From positions 57,409,518-57,473,517 of the forward strand of contig CM037782.1 in the NCBI GenBank assembly GCA_021229015.1: 64,000 bases of DNA, written 5' to 3'. Source of the stretch: Solen grandis. Its lineage: Eukaryota; Mollusca; Bivalvia; Adapedonta; Solenidae. The position numbers were made by a program, and so were the translations under genes. Of this stretch, positions 21,010 through 35,500 are shown piece by piece (within the stretch, counting starts at the first letter, position 1; each line of letters begins with the position of its first letter). The notes under the pieces were generated by a model. The model did no database searches. It was not told the DNA's origin and was given only the letters and a program-made list of their open reading frames with translations.

Positions 21010-22924
21010 TGAAAGGATGTATATGGTGTGATAGATGTGCCATAAAACGAACATTTAATGACATGGTTGTTGCTCAAAAGTTTTGAATCACGTTTATATT
21101 CATCACAAAAAGAAATTAAAACAAAATGAAAATTTCATTATTGAAATTCCTAAAAAGGTAATCGATTCACAGTTGAATAGGCTACTGGACGTGTATAAAT
21201 ATATATGTAAATGCCATTTATGCTAACTTTGCTAAAATTCGCATTATACGATTTATTGCTAGAATAAAATGAACATGAATTTTATCTTTAAAATCAATGT
21301 CGAAGGAAATATTTTTCTACTCTGTTTATATTATAACTGAACAAAAAAATGAAAGAGATTAATTAAAAACCGATACAATTAGTGAAAAGATGTTTTCAAC
21401 AGTTCGTGAATCGGCAGTCTACAGGATAAAGGATTCTTGAAAACTCTTCCCAGAGGTTCCAGTAATCTCGGCTACCGCATATCACGTCATGGCGTCCAAG
21501 TAAAGATGTCGTCGAAAAACTCGTCTTCGTTCTGTGTTTGGAATATTTTGCATATTTTAATTTACTTGCATTGAATGTCTTTAGATGCATGCATTATATC
21601 TTTAGCTATGACTGAACAGTTCTGTTTTAAGGACATTAAAGTAATGCAAAGCACGACAAGGAAAATATAAACAATTATGTTGCCTTTATTCATTACCCTT
21701 TTGTCAGAATGTTTCTAAATGAGGTCCCAACATTGAGTAAAATCAAGTAAGTCTTGCTTCGTTGATATCCATTCACTTGGTCTAAGGAATGTTTGAATTA
21801 CATTTTCAGTTCTCGGTCTAGACTATCCTGTCGTCGACATTCGTGATCACCACAAGCTTTTTAGTACATGATTTTTTTAAATCATCAGTACTTAAAAACC
21901 AAAAAAGAGAAAGTGTGTGTGTGTGTTTTACTTACTTTTATTTTATATTTATTGTTTGTTTGTATATATCTGTGCAAAGGTGACTCGATCTTAATATCTT
22001 GTCATGTCTAAACTTTCCTTTATCTAATGTTTTATCCCATGTACAAGAAGCACGCAATGCGCATACGTGATAACAGGTAATGCATGTGACCATATATAGA
22101 AATACACAACCAACAACTGTATAAATACCGAATTTACAATGTTGTTTGGTGTCACTCGGTGAAACACACGATAACATGCACAAAATATCACGTGTTTAAA
22201 GTATGCTGATTAACGTAAATAAAATATTAGCTGATAAAATGACCTGATTTAACTCTGACCTTACTTGGGGGTAAATATTGACGAATACAGGTACTGAAGA
22301 TTAAGGTTTATTTTTACAAATTGTTACGCACTTCTTTTTGAGGAGGTGGCCGTTTCAAACATTAATTTTCCCTAGGAGAAGGTGATGTATCTAATAACGG
22401 CAAATTGGACCGAAATTGCCATTTGATGCACGTATTGTATTACAGTAAATAACATTTTGTTGATATCTGAAAAAAAAAATAGAGTTCGAATACATTTTTG
22501 TTGAATTATTAACATCATATACTCATATTTTTTTGTTGTCCGGTCCCGGTGGCCAGAGTGTCCGGCCCGCAAGCCTTGGTTTGACGGTTCGTTTCGCGAC
22601 CATGATATACAACCAATATTCAAATTTTGGTGGACCAGGTCACAGGTCACTATCTAATTCAAAAGAGTGCTTGATATTGATATGACCAGGTTTGCTTACG
22701 ACTTGAGCTTAACTATTTCAAATCATTTTTTTTTTTTTTTGCATACTTTAAGGATTGCATCATCTCACCTAAGATCCGATAGAATGTTGACTGGCACAAA
22801 TTTGCATATTTCTAATGATTTAATAGCACACACACACATACACATAGTAAAGTTTATTCACTCATATTTCAATCGTTTTATAATATGGCATATGACCAAG
22901 TGTTCAGATATTGCATTTTTTATT
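21010..22924. other. Intergenic stretch after lipase
   Basis: Contains the presumed lipase 3' UTR with AATAAA at 21263-21268, a short GT run at 21914, and from about 22535 a degenerate tRNA-like GGTCCCGGTGGCCAGAGTG block. No further exon was recognised. Confidence 0.45.
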
Positions 22925-23011
22925 AAAGGGGTCTGGCACGAAAGTTTGGTCATATATATCTATATAAAATACATAGAGATATATGACCCAACTTTCGTGC
23001 CAGACCCCTTT
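22925..23011. repeat. Near-perfect 87-bp hairpin
   Basis: AAAGGGGTCTGGCACGAAAG on the left pairs with CTTTCGTGCCAGACCCCTTT on the right. Both arms continue through TATATGACC-type sequence to a small AT loop. It could be a miniature inverted-repeat element or a source of a structured RNA; no target duplication was established. Confidence 0.8.
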
Positions 23012-24197
23012 GTTTTTTATATAGCCTCTCAAATGACGCCATTACATTTTATCCAAATACACGTGCAGAGCCCCGGGAAACGGTGGGAAAAAAGATTCCG
23101 CCAGAGAGTATCAAAACTGGTGACATACTAGTGCTTGTGAATCTAACACTGCACTGTGTCAATCCAAGGTTACTATACTACGTGTTTCATTGCAGGCATT
23201 AGATTGAATTGTTAGACTTTCTATGGTATTACTCTAGACTAATGCATACATTGCAAAGATGTTAATCGACTTGTATACAATTTAGAAGATGTTTTACGAA
23301 ATCATGCATTAATAATTTTGAAACACCGTTTCGATATCGAACTGTCTAACTACATGTATTACAAAAACATTTACGTATACAGCCGAAGGACTATCGTTGT
23401 CAGCGTAATTCTCAATCATTGCGGAGAAATCCATTTTGCTGCTCTACTGGTATAATTGCTGCTTATCCAGCTTGTAAAACTGACGTTCGCATTTAATTGT
23501 TTTCGTACTTGCTGATGAAGGTGATTGCAACATAATTACAGCAGGACTAAATCGAATATCTTCATTTACAATAATATAATAATTACGGTGCATTTACACT
23601 AATACAAATTTTTTGAATAATAAGTTGGTGTAATCTGTATTATAACCTGTGTTCCCACATTCATATGTTGTTATTAATGTTAGCAAGAAAAGTTTAAGTA
23701 CGAAAACGGCAAGTCCGTGTATACCCGATAATGTGTAAGTACAATAAAATACTCCGCAGATAAAACCTAAAACGAAAACTAATTTTTAAATATCGGAAAA
23801 CATTATGACATCTGCCATAATCATTATCAAAGACAATTTCAAGAAAACGAGAGACATGTCATATATATTGTTTTCCTTTACAAAAACACATCATGTAAAG
23901 ACAGGCACAGATAAACTCACAACACAGTTCAGCAATTAAAACCATCTCAGAAACAATGTCGACTCTTGCCGGCCCGGAATAATAATCAAATCTTTGTTAA
24001 TGAAAAAAACAATGATACAAATGTAACATAATAGATATAGTCAACAAACACGAAAATATATGACAGGTATATCACTCCTATTTCAGTATAAATGCTCCCT
24101 ACTAACTTGTGTTATTTAATGTCGTGTTATTCGTATCTTTCTCGTATGGGTAACTGTTTCAGAAAGTGTTGTGTGTTAACTGTATTTCATAGTCAAT
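23012..24197. other. Intergenic stretch
   Basis: AT-rich; nothing recognised beyond short homopolymers. Confidence 0.4.
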
Positions 24198-24209
24198 ACA
24201 CATGTGATA

Positions 24210-24482
24210 GGGGGCCGCCGTGGCCGAGCGGTTACAGTCGTGGACTACAAATCTCTCAGCCCCTCACCGCTGTGGGTTCGAATCCCGGTAGGGACTTCGG
24301 ATTTTTCATGTGAGGAAGCCTTCCAGCTGGCTTGCGGTAGGTCGGTGGTTCTACCCGGGTACCTCTGTGTACTCGGGGTCTTCCTCCACCTGTAATTAGC
24401 TGGACGTCGCTATATGATTGAAATACTGGCTAAAGGGGCATTGCATTGGTGTTCGACGGTAAACCCCAATACAACAACAACA
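24210..24482 (+). mobile_element. tRNA-derived SINE, full length, 12-bp target duplication
   Basis: The head has an A box (TGGCCGAGCGGTTA) and a B box (GGGTTCGAATCCC), as in tRNA-Leu/Ser. The body GTGAGGAAGCCTTCCAGCTG follows, with a tail ending in (CAA)n. ACACATGTGATA flanks it at 24198-24209 and 24483-24494. The tail TTAGCTGGACGTCGCTATAT is shared with the copies at 17146, 53455 and 58360. It may belong to the V-SINE group reported from molluscs (RUDI); that name is inference. Confidence 0.93.
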
Positions 24483-24776
24483 ACACATGTGATAAAATGA
24501 TATTCCATCCTGGCTCTATTTACAGATGATGTACGGACCCGTGAATGATTTTTAGATCAACACAGATGTATCTTGAAATTGTGCAACGAAAATATTGACG
24601 CAACTTAAAGACAATTATCATAAATGGTCGACATTGCATTGGTGTTCATAAGAAACAGTGCATTACGAATTGAAAATAATGACTTTAAATAAGTATCGTA
24701 ACCAGCACTTTTGGACCGGGCTCCGTCCCAATAGTCAATGTATTCCATTACATTCTATAATATTCAATCAGAGATG

Positions 24777-24778
<2 letters not shown>

Positions 24779-24827
<49 letters not shown>
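24779..24827. repeat. AT dinucleotide microsatellite
   Basis: About 48 bp of uninterrupted (AT)n between the SINE and ligand exon 1. Confidence 0.95.
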
Positions 24828-24830
<3 letters not shown>

Positions 24831-25140
24831 TTCTACGATATTCTACTCTGTTTAGTAATGCAATCAGGATAATTTTGACATGTTAATGATAGTGTACATG
24901 TCTGTGTTTCAGGATAGTCCGTTATTGTTTGTTTTTATAAATAAAAATTCGGAAAGTAGGTCGTAAAGGTTGATCTACATACCAAGTCTGTCCCGGTCTA
25001 AACTTTTAATAGAAAACAAAATCTTAATATGACAGTATCTTAGCAGAGCGTTATAGTATCTGTTCTAAAAGAGTTTATTTCAATTATTAAGTGTCCCTCT
25101 AAGTCATAAATATAAGTTAGCCAACAATAAGCTATATATA

Positions 25141-25206
25141 GCAACAGCTGGTTAGATGCTTGTCTGCTAGACAAATGGTCCGAGATCGAATCCCACTGAC
25201 AGAACC
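25141..25206 (+). other. tRNA-like sequence upstream of ligand exon 1
   Basis: CAGCTGGTTAGATGC resembles an A box, a CTGCTAG loop follows between partly pairing arms, and GAGATCGAATCCC resembles a B box. Mismatched stems and the lack of a full acceptor stem argue for a tRNA-derived repeat head rather than a working tRNA gene. Confidence 0.4.
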
Positions 25207-25513
25207 TTTTTTTATATTAAGTCCCACAAATGGAGATGGCTTAGTTAATTGATTTTGATAGAAATTTCAAAACATATTGCATCCTCTTTGTCAAAGTTTT
25301 GTTTTTATCCAAATTTCAACCAATCATAAATGTAGGTTTATATGGACGATGCGTTCTAAAAATAGAAGACATTCGAGGGGCTTCATATATTCAGTCGCTG
25401 CACTTGATGCACTGAACGATACAGTGACAGTGAATGCAATCGTGGAAGGAGACAGATACACGGCTACACTGATGTTGCTTGCAGACAAATCAAGGATACT
25501 ACAATCAACAATT

Positions 25514-25787
25514 ATGTTCACTGTGTTGTTTATGCTTGCTTTGGTTTCGGCTAGTCTAGGAACGGAGAAACTAAATAAAAAAGAGTTGGAAGTTATGTTC
25601 AAGTCACATATTGGACTGGTAGACGAGATTGAGAGACTGCCAAGGGCTAAAAGAAAGCCCAAAACTGATGGATATGTTTGGATGCTTTATACCGCCATGC
25701 ATGATATATTTGACATGCAAAAGAAAAGCAGAATTCAAGAAGACCCTAAACTATATCCGACTATACATGCGATTAGAGGAATCCATT
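25514..25787 (+). CDS. Ligand gene exon 1: signal peptide and start of prodomain
   Basis: The open frame extends upstream to 25277, but ATG 25514 is chosen because a hydrophobic signal sequence follows at once and the upstream residues look non-secretory. Ninety-one codons plus 1 nt lead to a consensus donor GTAAGT at 25788. It contains YVWMLYTAMHD, matching the conserved Met-Leu-x-Leu-Tyr type prodomain helix. Confidence 0.8.
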
Positions 25788-26172
25788 GTAAGTATTGAAT
25801 ATCAATATCGCATTAAAAATATATTTTAAATCCAAGTTTTATTATTTTGAAATATTCAATTTTACATTCAATCGAATTAAAAAAAAATGTCTGCTAATGT
25901 GATATCAATGCATTGATTTCTTATAACGATATCCAAGCAGATTAAAAACCTTATTAATTCATTAAATCTGTCTCCTCAATGGCGTGAAGAATATTATAAT
26001 TACAGAACATGTATCTTATTTCATCAATCATATTTCATTTCTTTTGTTTTTCTTTCTTATTAACATGTGCTACGCGCTCGTGAAAATATGAAATTGCATC
26101 ATTACTAGATGAGATATAACCCATATCCACTCAAAACAAACAAATATACAAATACCCGCCCCCTCTCTCCCT

Positions 26173-26236
<64 letters not shown>

Positions 26237-29200
26237 CAACCGGACCATGGCCACCTTCTTATCATTTGCATTAGTTTGTTGACGTAACTGACGCGAGAAA
26301 ATGTTTCGTAAAAGAATAATTTAAAGTTTAATTTACATCAGGTATATGCCTCTTACGTGTATGATGGTCTAACAAGTTTTCGGGGGACTAACGAGATCGA
26401 CCCATATTTGCATATCAAATATCATTAAAATTTTCATTTAATTAGAATAAAGGGGTGCAACAATAAATTTTGTCACTCCCTGTACACATTTGCGATCTTA
26501 AATTCATTTCGATCAAAACAGAGCAGCGTTCATTCCAATGTAGGTCAACGGTGATGAAATACAAAATAACTAACAAGTTTTCGGGGTATTTTCAAGTTAA
26601 GTTAAACATACTCTGTTAGTTAAATATGCATCAAAATTCCATTTCAGGGAATTAATGCTGCTATGATTTGGTATTTATAGAGCCTTTATTTCGTCTGAGA
26701 TGCTGATCTGATTTTTTTTTTCTGATTGGCATCCACGGTCGGAAAAAATTGCAACTTTATCCGGGAAAACTGCTGACCTTACACCCACCCCTTTCGACGA
26801 TCATTTTTTTCATTTTAAACTTAATGACAGTTACCATTGATGACACATATGGATAATTAAAACATTTTTACACATATTCATCACAAAACATATACTTTAC
26901 ACACCTTAAAAAGCTTCTCGCACAAGCTATTTTCCAACCCCTTAAAACTCATAACAAATATCCGCCATTTTTTTTTATTCAAATTAAGCCATCATGTGAC
27001 TTATTATCCGGGTAATAGATAACGTTTAGTTTGCTGTCTGTGCAAAATACTAAACCTGCAAGTTGTTTTAACTTGAATAAAAAATATAAATGGATTTTTG
27101 TTTGAAAATATGTTAATTTAAATAATTCAGATGAGTTTGATCTACAAAATAGCTAATCAAATACGAGTTCGATATTTTAATGAGATGGACGTGCATCTTA
27201 AACAGTGTCCAGAATTTACACAAGAAGTCACATGATGTCTTAATTTGAATATTAGAGCATGGTTGACATTTGTTTTGATCATATGGGACAGCGAAAACAA
27301 CTCGTCATATCACGTTCTCACACGCAAACGGTGTAAAAGTAAAATACCTCGAAAACTTGTTATACCCCGAAAACTGGTAGTCAACCATAATCGATTTAAT
27401 AATATATCGCAGACAAGCTGTAAGTTAGTAAGTATAGACATTTTAAAGTCTAAATTTCATGTCGCGGCCATGTTCACCGTTTCACCGACTTAACAGCTTT
27501 TATCTCCTCTCTTGTGTTCTTCGTTCATGGCAGCCCACATTATGGCGCCACGGAATTATACCTCCCTGTCAGTACTTATTTACGCCTTGGTGAAGTGCAA
27601 AATTGTTGGTTTTCTGGATTTTTTTTCTTTTTTTTTTTTGCTCTATGTTTTAACAGTAACAGTGTCCCTGGTAGGACTCGAACCGAAGACCTCTGGATCC
27701 CAAAACACGTGTCCTAACACTGGACTACTGGAGGTGGCTTTTTGTTATGAAATTTTTTTTTTTTTGCAATGTGGTGAAAATAATTTTCTGCTTTATTATT
27801 GTTTTATCCAGTAAAATAAAGATTATTTTCCTCCAATTATTGAATAACTTCTGCTTTTAATAATAAAATACGTGTCATAAAATCTTCCATCACATTTCTA
27901 CGTTTCTTAAAGCACTAATGAGCCGTTTTTCAAACAAACCCACGTAATTGTACAAGTGCATAAGTTTCCATGGCAATGGATTTCAGAAAATGCATTAAAA
28001 CATGCGTCAGACGATGTACACGATTTCTGGTGATTTTTAAGGACCAAGTATGACTTCTCTTTCTCACTTGTTTTCTTTTGATGAGTATGTTTTATGGACA
28101 CTATGTCCCAGTGGTTGCATGTCTCTGTTGATTACATATATACCCGAATAATGTCGGTAAAAGTAAAAGGAAAAATAACAAGGATCCATAAGACCCAAGT
28201 CAAACTGGGTGGAATATCGGAACAGAACAGAGCAGATATTTTATTTAGAATTTGCACATACATGTAGTACATCATCTTTACAAAATATTCAATAAAAAAT
28301 AGAAAAAATATACAGTATTTATTTATTTATTTATTTATTTCCGATTTAATTGACTAGCAATAAAGTACTTAGATAAATAAAGACAAGTTTTTGAGATAAT
28401 AAACTTATTTACACAGTTTAATTTTAGTGCAGAAGGAATATATCTAGCTATGTCAAATAAAACATCTCTATTGTTAGCGAAGTTTAGTTTTAGTGCAGAA
28501 GAAATGTATTAGCTATGTCAAATAAAACATCTCTATTGTACGAAGTTTATTAGTCAATCAAAAAAATCTCTTTGTAAGTAACGAAGATACTTACTTAAGG
28601 TAAAGTCCATGTAATGGTTCCGCTACATTTCGGACCACATGGCCTTTCACAAATATAACCAAGGTTTCCTAATGTTTCATTAGGTTGGTTATCTTGGTAG
28701 AGGTTAAGTGGTCCAAGACGTAGCGGAACCATTACGGGGACTTCGCTTTAAACATAGAAAGTCTGTTATACAACTCTGTACTTAACCCTTTCCCTCAGAG
28801 GAAACCATGAAAAGACCTATGCGAACAGCATAAAACCAGATCAGCCTGCGAGTAACTCGCAGGCTGATCAGGTTTTATGCTGTTCGCTGTTTCTCAGTGG
28901 TCTGGTAATGAGGATTTTACAATTAAATTTGGTAAGGTTTGAGTTTGGCTTTCTGCAGATCAGGCTATATGTGATACCTATTGAGTGCGTCAAAATGAGT
29001 CTATATGAGGGAAAGGGTTAACTATTTAGCACGTAAAGAGTCATATTTCCGACAATGAAATGATAATCATCTTCAATATCCCTATCGCTATTACAACTTC
29101 GACATTCTCTCTTCTCTTGAAATATTTCTAGGAAATCTTTCTGTTTTTATTCTTAATTCATGAGCTGATACCTTAATTAAAGTAAGAAAATGTCTGAGAT

Positions 29201-29472
29201 TAGCAGGTAGTATATCTAAATAAGTCTCAAAACAAATAGTAGGCTTTAAATACTTATACTTATCTAGAACACTACTATTCTGAACTAAACCATTCCATTC
29301 CTGCAAATACAATCAAGTACACTTTGCATACAAAAACTTTGGGAAGTGCATTACATCTATACTATTTGTCCTCCGTGGATACTCGTTCCTACTGACAACG
29401 TAAATGATTGCTGATTGCGTCAGATAGTCATATACGAGCGGGGAGACTGGTTCGTGTGCTAAATCTGCACAA

Positions 29473-29503
<31 letters not shown>

Positions 29504-32500
29504 ACATTTAAAATTCGGCTCAATTGCAGTTAGAATGAAAATGAGTTGAACCTAGTACTACGAATGCGGAATCAGACATGAACTCCAGTTCGTGTGGATT
29601 GCTTTCGTACAATACCGGTGCCCTTCCTTGTTCATGTAGAAAAATGTAATATTTCGAGACACTTCGTATGTACTGATTGCTCGTTTGGTCGATCCCCGGC
29701 CGCGACATATAAAAGTCATATTCTTTTTGGCGCGTTGGTCATGTGTCAGGACACAGTGACTGAAATACTGCCGGTGGGACGGTCAATCCAATAAACAAAC
29801 ATGTAAACAAATACGTGTCGTTTACTGTCTATCAGTTAAAGTGTAGGTACTTAATTGGATGCTTCAATGTCGAAAGATGTTCCAATTATATAATCATGCG
29901 CATGATTCCACCACCAAATGCCAAATCAATTTTATGTCCTCACAATCTAACGTCTTTACAGTGATACACATGTCCGTGTTTACATGTTCGATCGTAAATT
30001 TATGTAAAAGTCTGTTCGAAAATTATCTCCTGGACTACATGACCTAGGTTTTATTAAGATTTTGGGAAGCTTTCTCATGGCATACCATCTTCGAAGCTCT
30101 TTGACCTTGACCTTTAACATTTTTTTTTTATTTTCAGTTTAAACATATTCCAATTATATGAATTCATAAAAACATGAAGGGTTTATATATAACGGTATTA
30201 CCATAATTATGTGAAATAAATAGATCGAAGTGAAAGCAGTAGGCGTATAAAACTTCTCTCCAACAAATGTTCATCTCTCATTTTTTACATGTATTGGTTA
30301 TTTCTGTCATATTTTTATACCATTCAGATACTCCAGTTTTGGTGTGAGAGTACATCTTCGTATCAAGAATTTTCACACTTATCTTATACTTTGAAATCGA
30401 CCTCAGTTATTTAAAAAGAGCTTGTTTATTTAGTGTTATCTATTTAATACGTTAAAATAATTCTTTAAAACCTTAATCCACTCATAGGAATCATAGAAAC
30501 ATGCATGTAAAGGGCCATAACTCAGAATTCAATTTTGTTTGAATTATGCCCCTTTTCAAATTTAAAAAGTTGGATGAATTGATCTTATCAAAAATTATGC
30601 TTCAAAATCAACAGAGGCTGTTGCTGTGGGTGAAATATGTATGGCAAGGGCTATGATTAGCAATTTAACACTTAATTTACTATTCCTATTGAAGTCTTTC
30701 CTGCATTCGTGTATGTGTGTGCGTGCATGCATGTATCTAAAGCTGGCTATGTCTACGTGTAAAAACTTGATACGACATTTTCAACTTCTAGTTGCATTGT
30801 ACATGCAATTCCTACAGATTAAGATTTTTCGTTATTTAATTTTAAACCGGGACAGGATTGATTATAGATAAACCTTTACTAACTACTTTCCGAATTTTTA
30901 TGCGCAGTATATATAAACAAACAATAACAATATCGCTCTATCCGGAATTTTGAAGACAAAATGTATCATAAAAATTAGTCAGATTACATTATTTACCAGA
31001 GCAAAATGTAGTAGCATCTGTTATGTGCATTAGCTATTGGGACGGCTCTCTGTTCAAATGTGTACAGACACGGATACGATATTTAAAGTCGTTATTTTCA
31101 ATTTGTAATGCTCAGTATCGTAGGAACATAAATGCAGTGTCGAACATTTAAGCTTATTGTATTCAAGTTGCGTCAATATTCTCCTATGTTTTAAGATACG
31201 TATATGTTGATCTAAAACCTTTCACAGGTCCGTACATATAGCCGTAGACTATAATATTCATCTTTGAATAGGAACCAGAATGAAATATTAATTTCTCATA
31301 CTTGTAGGTGTTATCACCATACATTATGGTTTGAATCAACACTTTCTGAAACAGTTTCTTATCGTGAAAGATACGAATAACTTACGATATTATATAGAAA
31401 CAAACTGGCCTATTTTATAGAAAGCATGTATACGGAAATCTGACTAATCAGGTTCCAGAAACCGAGACTGCCTTGTCTAGCATCCATTACTAATTTTGTA
31501 CAAAACGGAGAAGGTATGTTCATTCATTTTCTAGTTACACAAATGCTGTATGTCGGTGATATGCAATACAATAAGTGACCCAGTATACATGGCTCCACGA
31601 TTGTTGGCATTTACATAACACAGTTTGTTATTTTTGACTTTTATTTAGGACACAGCGAATATTCTGGTACATTTTTGTTGTCGTTGCTGCTCGGATACTC
31701 GTAAATATGTGCATTAGACTTAATACTTTTTATATAGATATTTAAGAATCTGTAGTAGACATGTATTTACCACTGTCAGAGAGCACAGTCAATAATAAGT
31801 GATAATAAAAGTATTACTATTTTACCTTTTCTGCCACTGCTAAGGATAATAATTTCACATATATTATGATCATTATCACAAACAAGGGCGTGCCTGGGCT
31901 TACGCACTTACGCACGTACAATTGATTTGAAAAATAGAAAATTCAAAAACTCCGAAAAAAAGCAATAAAAATCGTAGCCTCGCCATGCTTAGGTATATCA
32001 TTGTCTTTATAATTAGACAAGCGAAATCTGTTGTGAACGGATTAGAGAAATGTTGCAAAAAATCATATCGTCCTACTATCTTCATGAGCAGTCAGGATTA
32101 CCGTTGATCTAAAAATTCCGTACCTTGGATTAATGCATAGTAAAAAGGGGGCATGTTTCTTTTGGGTTTCTTGCAGCATGGTGGCAAATACTTATTATAA
32201 GATCCGCCTTACCGTGATGTTTTACCGACAGTTAAACGCAAAAAAACTTAGTCTTTAAACGGCAAGTTGGAACTCTCCACGAGTTCGCTTTCTCGAGCAT
32301 GTAGAAAAGTTCTAATATGTTCTAAATTTGACAATACACAACACTTTTGACTATTAATACAACTTTTTTCATTGTGACCCGTAAATTCTATAAAAAAAAT
32401 CCATGTGTTTTTCTTTCTTTTTCTCACTCTGACTATTATTTTTGTATCATTCATATTTTCTCAGAAAGATAAAAAAAAATAATTAAAGCTTTGTTTCATT

Positions 32501-35500
32501 ATTTGTTAAGGTATTTATTGAATAAACTGCTATATTTAATGACACATAATTATGGTACTTGGTATATTGAAAGTAAAGTTTGAATAAGTCTCTCAACGAT
32601 GTAGATTTTAACGACATTTTGAATTAGGCACCTAAGCAAAAATGGTAAAACCAGTTTTTAAAATGGGATTGGTGTGGTAACAATTCATTATTTATTTAAA
32701 ATATTTTGAGTTTAAAGAAACATTTGTTAACCGAATGCCATTATTTTGTCCTTAATGATAATCAATAGAAAACATATTTCATAAAGAAGATATAACTATG
32801 ACCCTCTACCATAACTGCTAAAATAAAGCTGATACTTTGAAAATAGAGGCCTCTAGGGTTCCTCTAGTTTCATTATATATTAACTCCATATAGAAGATTT
32901 CAAAAATCTTTCTCTATGAAACCAAAGGTTAGAATTAAATTTCTTTGGCATTTATTGTCACCTAATGACTGTCAACCACAATGGATTAAATTAAGTTGAT
33001 CCCTTGAAAAATGAGTCACATAGTGGTGGGGGGGGGGCATCTAGTTTCTTTAAATACTTTTTAAAGAACTTACGTTCAGAAGTAATTCTTGTTTTGCACC
33101 AATGATTTCTTAAAAGTTTCATACCATGACTTGAATCGTTTTAAATACGCTGATGTACTATATGGTGAGCGATCTCTGCGCCATGTGGCCCTCTTGCTCA
33201 GTTCTCTCAACCACCTTAACTCTCTTTGCAGTTTTTTTTCATCGGCTGTTTAATATGACAACTTTCAACTTAATAAGTTGACATTGAAGTGTTGGCTTAC
33301 AGCATAGCGCACTTGCCTTGTTTTAGAATTATATTAGTGATATGTATATTTTAATATTTTTTTAAATTGACATAAGTGGCATCTGTAATGGTATATTATG
33401 ATATTTCTATTTGCACTGATGTGCATCATGCTGATGTAGTAATGAATTAATTCAACTGTGTGTAGAGTTTTGGTTATTATACAACGCCTTGTTGATAGAA
33501 TACTTAACTTTGACTGTATTGCTGCCAAGAAAAAATAACCGTAAAAATATATATTTCACTATGGTTTTAGAATGTATTTTACCTACGGCGTTCTAATGGC
33601 AATTTTTCCAGGGCGCGGGGGTTGGCCATGCCCCCAGATCCAACTTGGCCATGGTACGTACGTACACCCAAAATGGGTCCATGCACGCCTGCTGACCATC
33701 GTCATCAAAATTAATAAACGGAATGCATTCTTTTCAATGGAGCAATCATAATCAGCAATAGCACGACTGATATTTTTTTTTAGCATTATTCTTTATGTTG
33801 TTGTTTATTTCAGCTAGAAGACGATTTAAACGATGTTCGGGTTCGCATCACAGCACCATCAACTTTGCGGTCAATATCACTTCACCACTTACACGTGTTG
33901 AAGTTGTAATCAACACGAGATTTCTTGACATCACAGACCAGGAGGATATACACATAAAAATCTTCACTCATATCAACGGTGATTCTCTCTCTTTCTCTCT
34001 CTCTCTCTTTCTCTTTCTCTCTCATCCCATCCATTTTTTGGTACATAATATATATTATTGTGTATCATGATACTACAATAGGTAAGGAGATTTAATTAAA
34101 ATGATTTTCCCCTGAAGACTATTATATATATCATTGTAGTTTGCTAAATATTATTTAAAAAATGAAAATAAATGTTTTAGAAGTTGCTTTTTTTTTTTTA
34201 ATTTCATCTAAAATCCGAATTCATGCGCAGATTCAGATACCCATCTTAGAAGGTCCTTATACCAGATCCAGTGTTTTGAAAGACAGCAGTTCGTTGGTAT
34301 CACACACACACACACACAAGATCTGGCATTTTTAGAAGAAACAAGATACATATTTGTCCCTATACGTATATGGGAGTGGATATCCGTCAGTTCATTTCTT
34401 TCCCTAATTGAGGATTCCATATTACATTATTACATTTACAAAATGCGTATTACATTTTCGGATTTTTTCAAAAATTATATTTGCAAAATTCTTATTAAAT
34501 TTTCAAAATTGAAATTGTTACTCTTAATATACACTTTTAATGATCGAGTTCCATGTTAAAAAATAATGTTCGTATGTTACAATTCTTAAATGTAGATTCT
34601 ACATTGTAGTCATGGGCTTACTATTTATTTATAATTTACATTTCAGATTGAAAGCGTTCGTTTTAATCGGAAAGATTTAACTTTTATCATTTTTGAAGAA
34701 AAAACAAACATGTGATAATTAAACTTAGAAAACAATTCTTCAAATACAATAACAGAACAGAACTGAATAGAAGTTTTACTTTCGACATGAACTATACAGT
34801 TTCTAGTTGTAAATAATACAAAACATATACATACAATTTTCACGTGAACCATACAAAGGACACTTAGCTATAAATATAAAATATAATATTCATAACAAAA
34901 AGAATCAAAATCTGGCGCTTTCCTTTCCCGACGACAATCAACGTTAAATTAGATAAAAGGGTTGAATTAACACATATTTACTACATGTATATATTATTTT
35001 GGATAATTGCTTTGCGAATTATGAAAGCCTCATAAACATATTTAGACAATCGTTTGATTACTGATGTATTAGAACACTGTAATAAATCAACAAACTTGAA
35101 AACACTTGGACATCTATAGTAATAAGAATTAATATACTTTTTCGAATATTTTCATAAATAGGACAGACAAGCAAAAAGTGAAATTCATCTTCTATATATA
35201 TACCGTGACAAAGATGTGTCGTTCTTCCCAGTTTTGGGTATATCTACCAGTTACTATACGCAAACTATGTGCTGAAAGTCTAAATCTAGATAAAGCAGAC
35301 CTAAATTTCTTAGGCAAAATACCGAAATAATCCTCAATATTAAAAGTAAATTTATAATTTTTGTACAAAGTAAGTGTAGTACTATTTTCCAGATCACTTT
35401 TCCATTGCTGTTTAAAAACATCGAGTACCCGCTCTTTAAAATATAAATGGAAAGTGTTTAAGTTAACAGAATAGGGGCTTGTCCATACATAAGAGAATCT

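Larger units (their letters stand above)
28318..29312 (-). mobile_element. LINE 3' fragment, interrupted by two TTAA MITEs
   Basis: Minus-strand peptide blocks include KYLKPTICFETYLDILP, HELRIKTERF and EDDYHFIVGN, the post-reverse-transcriptase C-terminal region of CR1/L2-type LINEs. It ends in an (AAAT)n-type tail at about 28318-28338. A segment near the 3' end is tandemly duplicated (about 28420-28550). Two MITEs (28599-28747 and 28786-29017) split it. It lies in ligand intron 1, antisense to the gene. Confidence 0.75.

Noticed and set aside
22667..23131. 154-codon ORF
   Set aside because: It runs through the hairpin at 22925-23011 and low-complexity sequence; no protein features.
25141..25206. 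Possible functional tRNA-Ser gene
   Set aside because: Stem mismatches and no proper acceptor stem; better explained as a tRNA-derived repeat.
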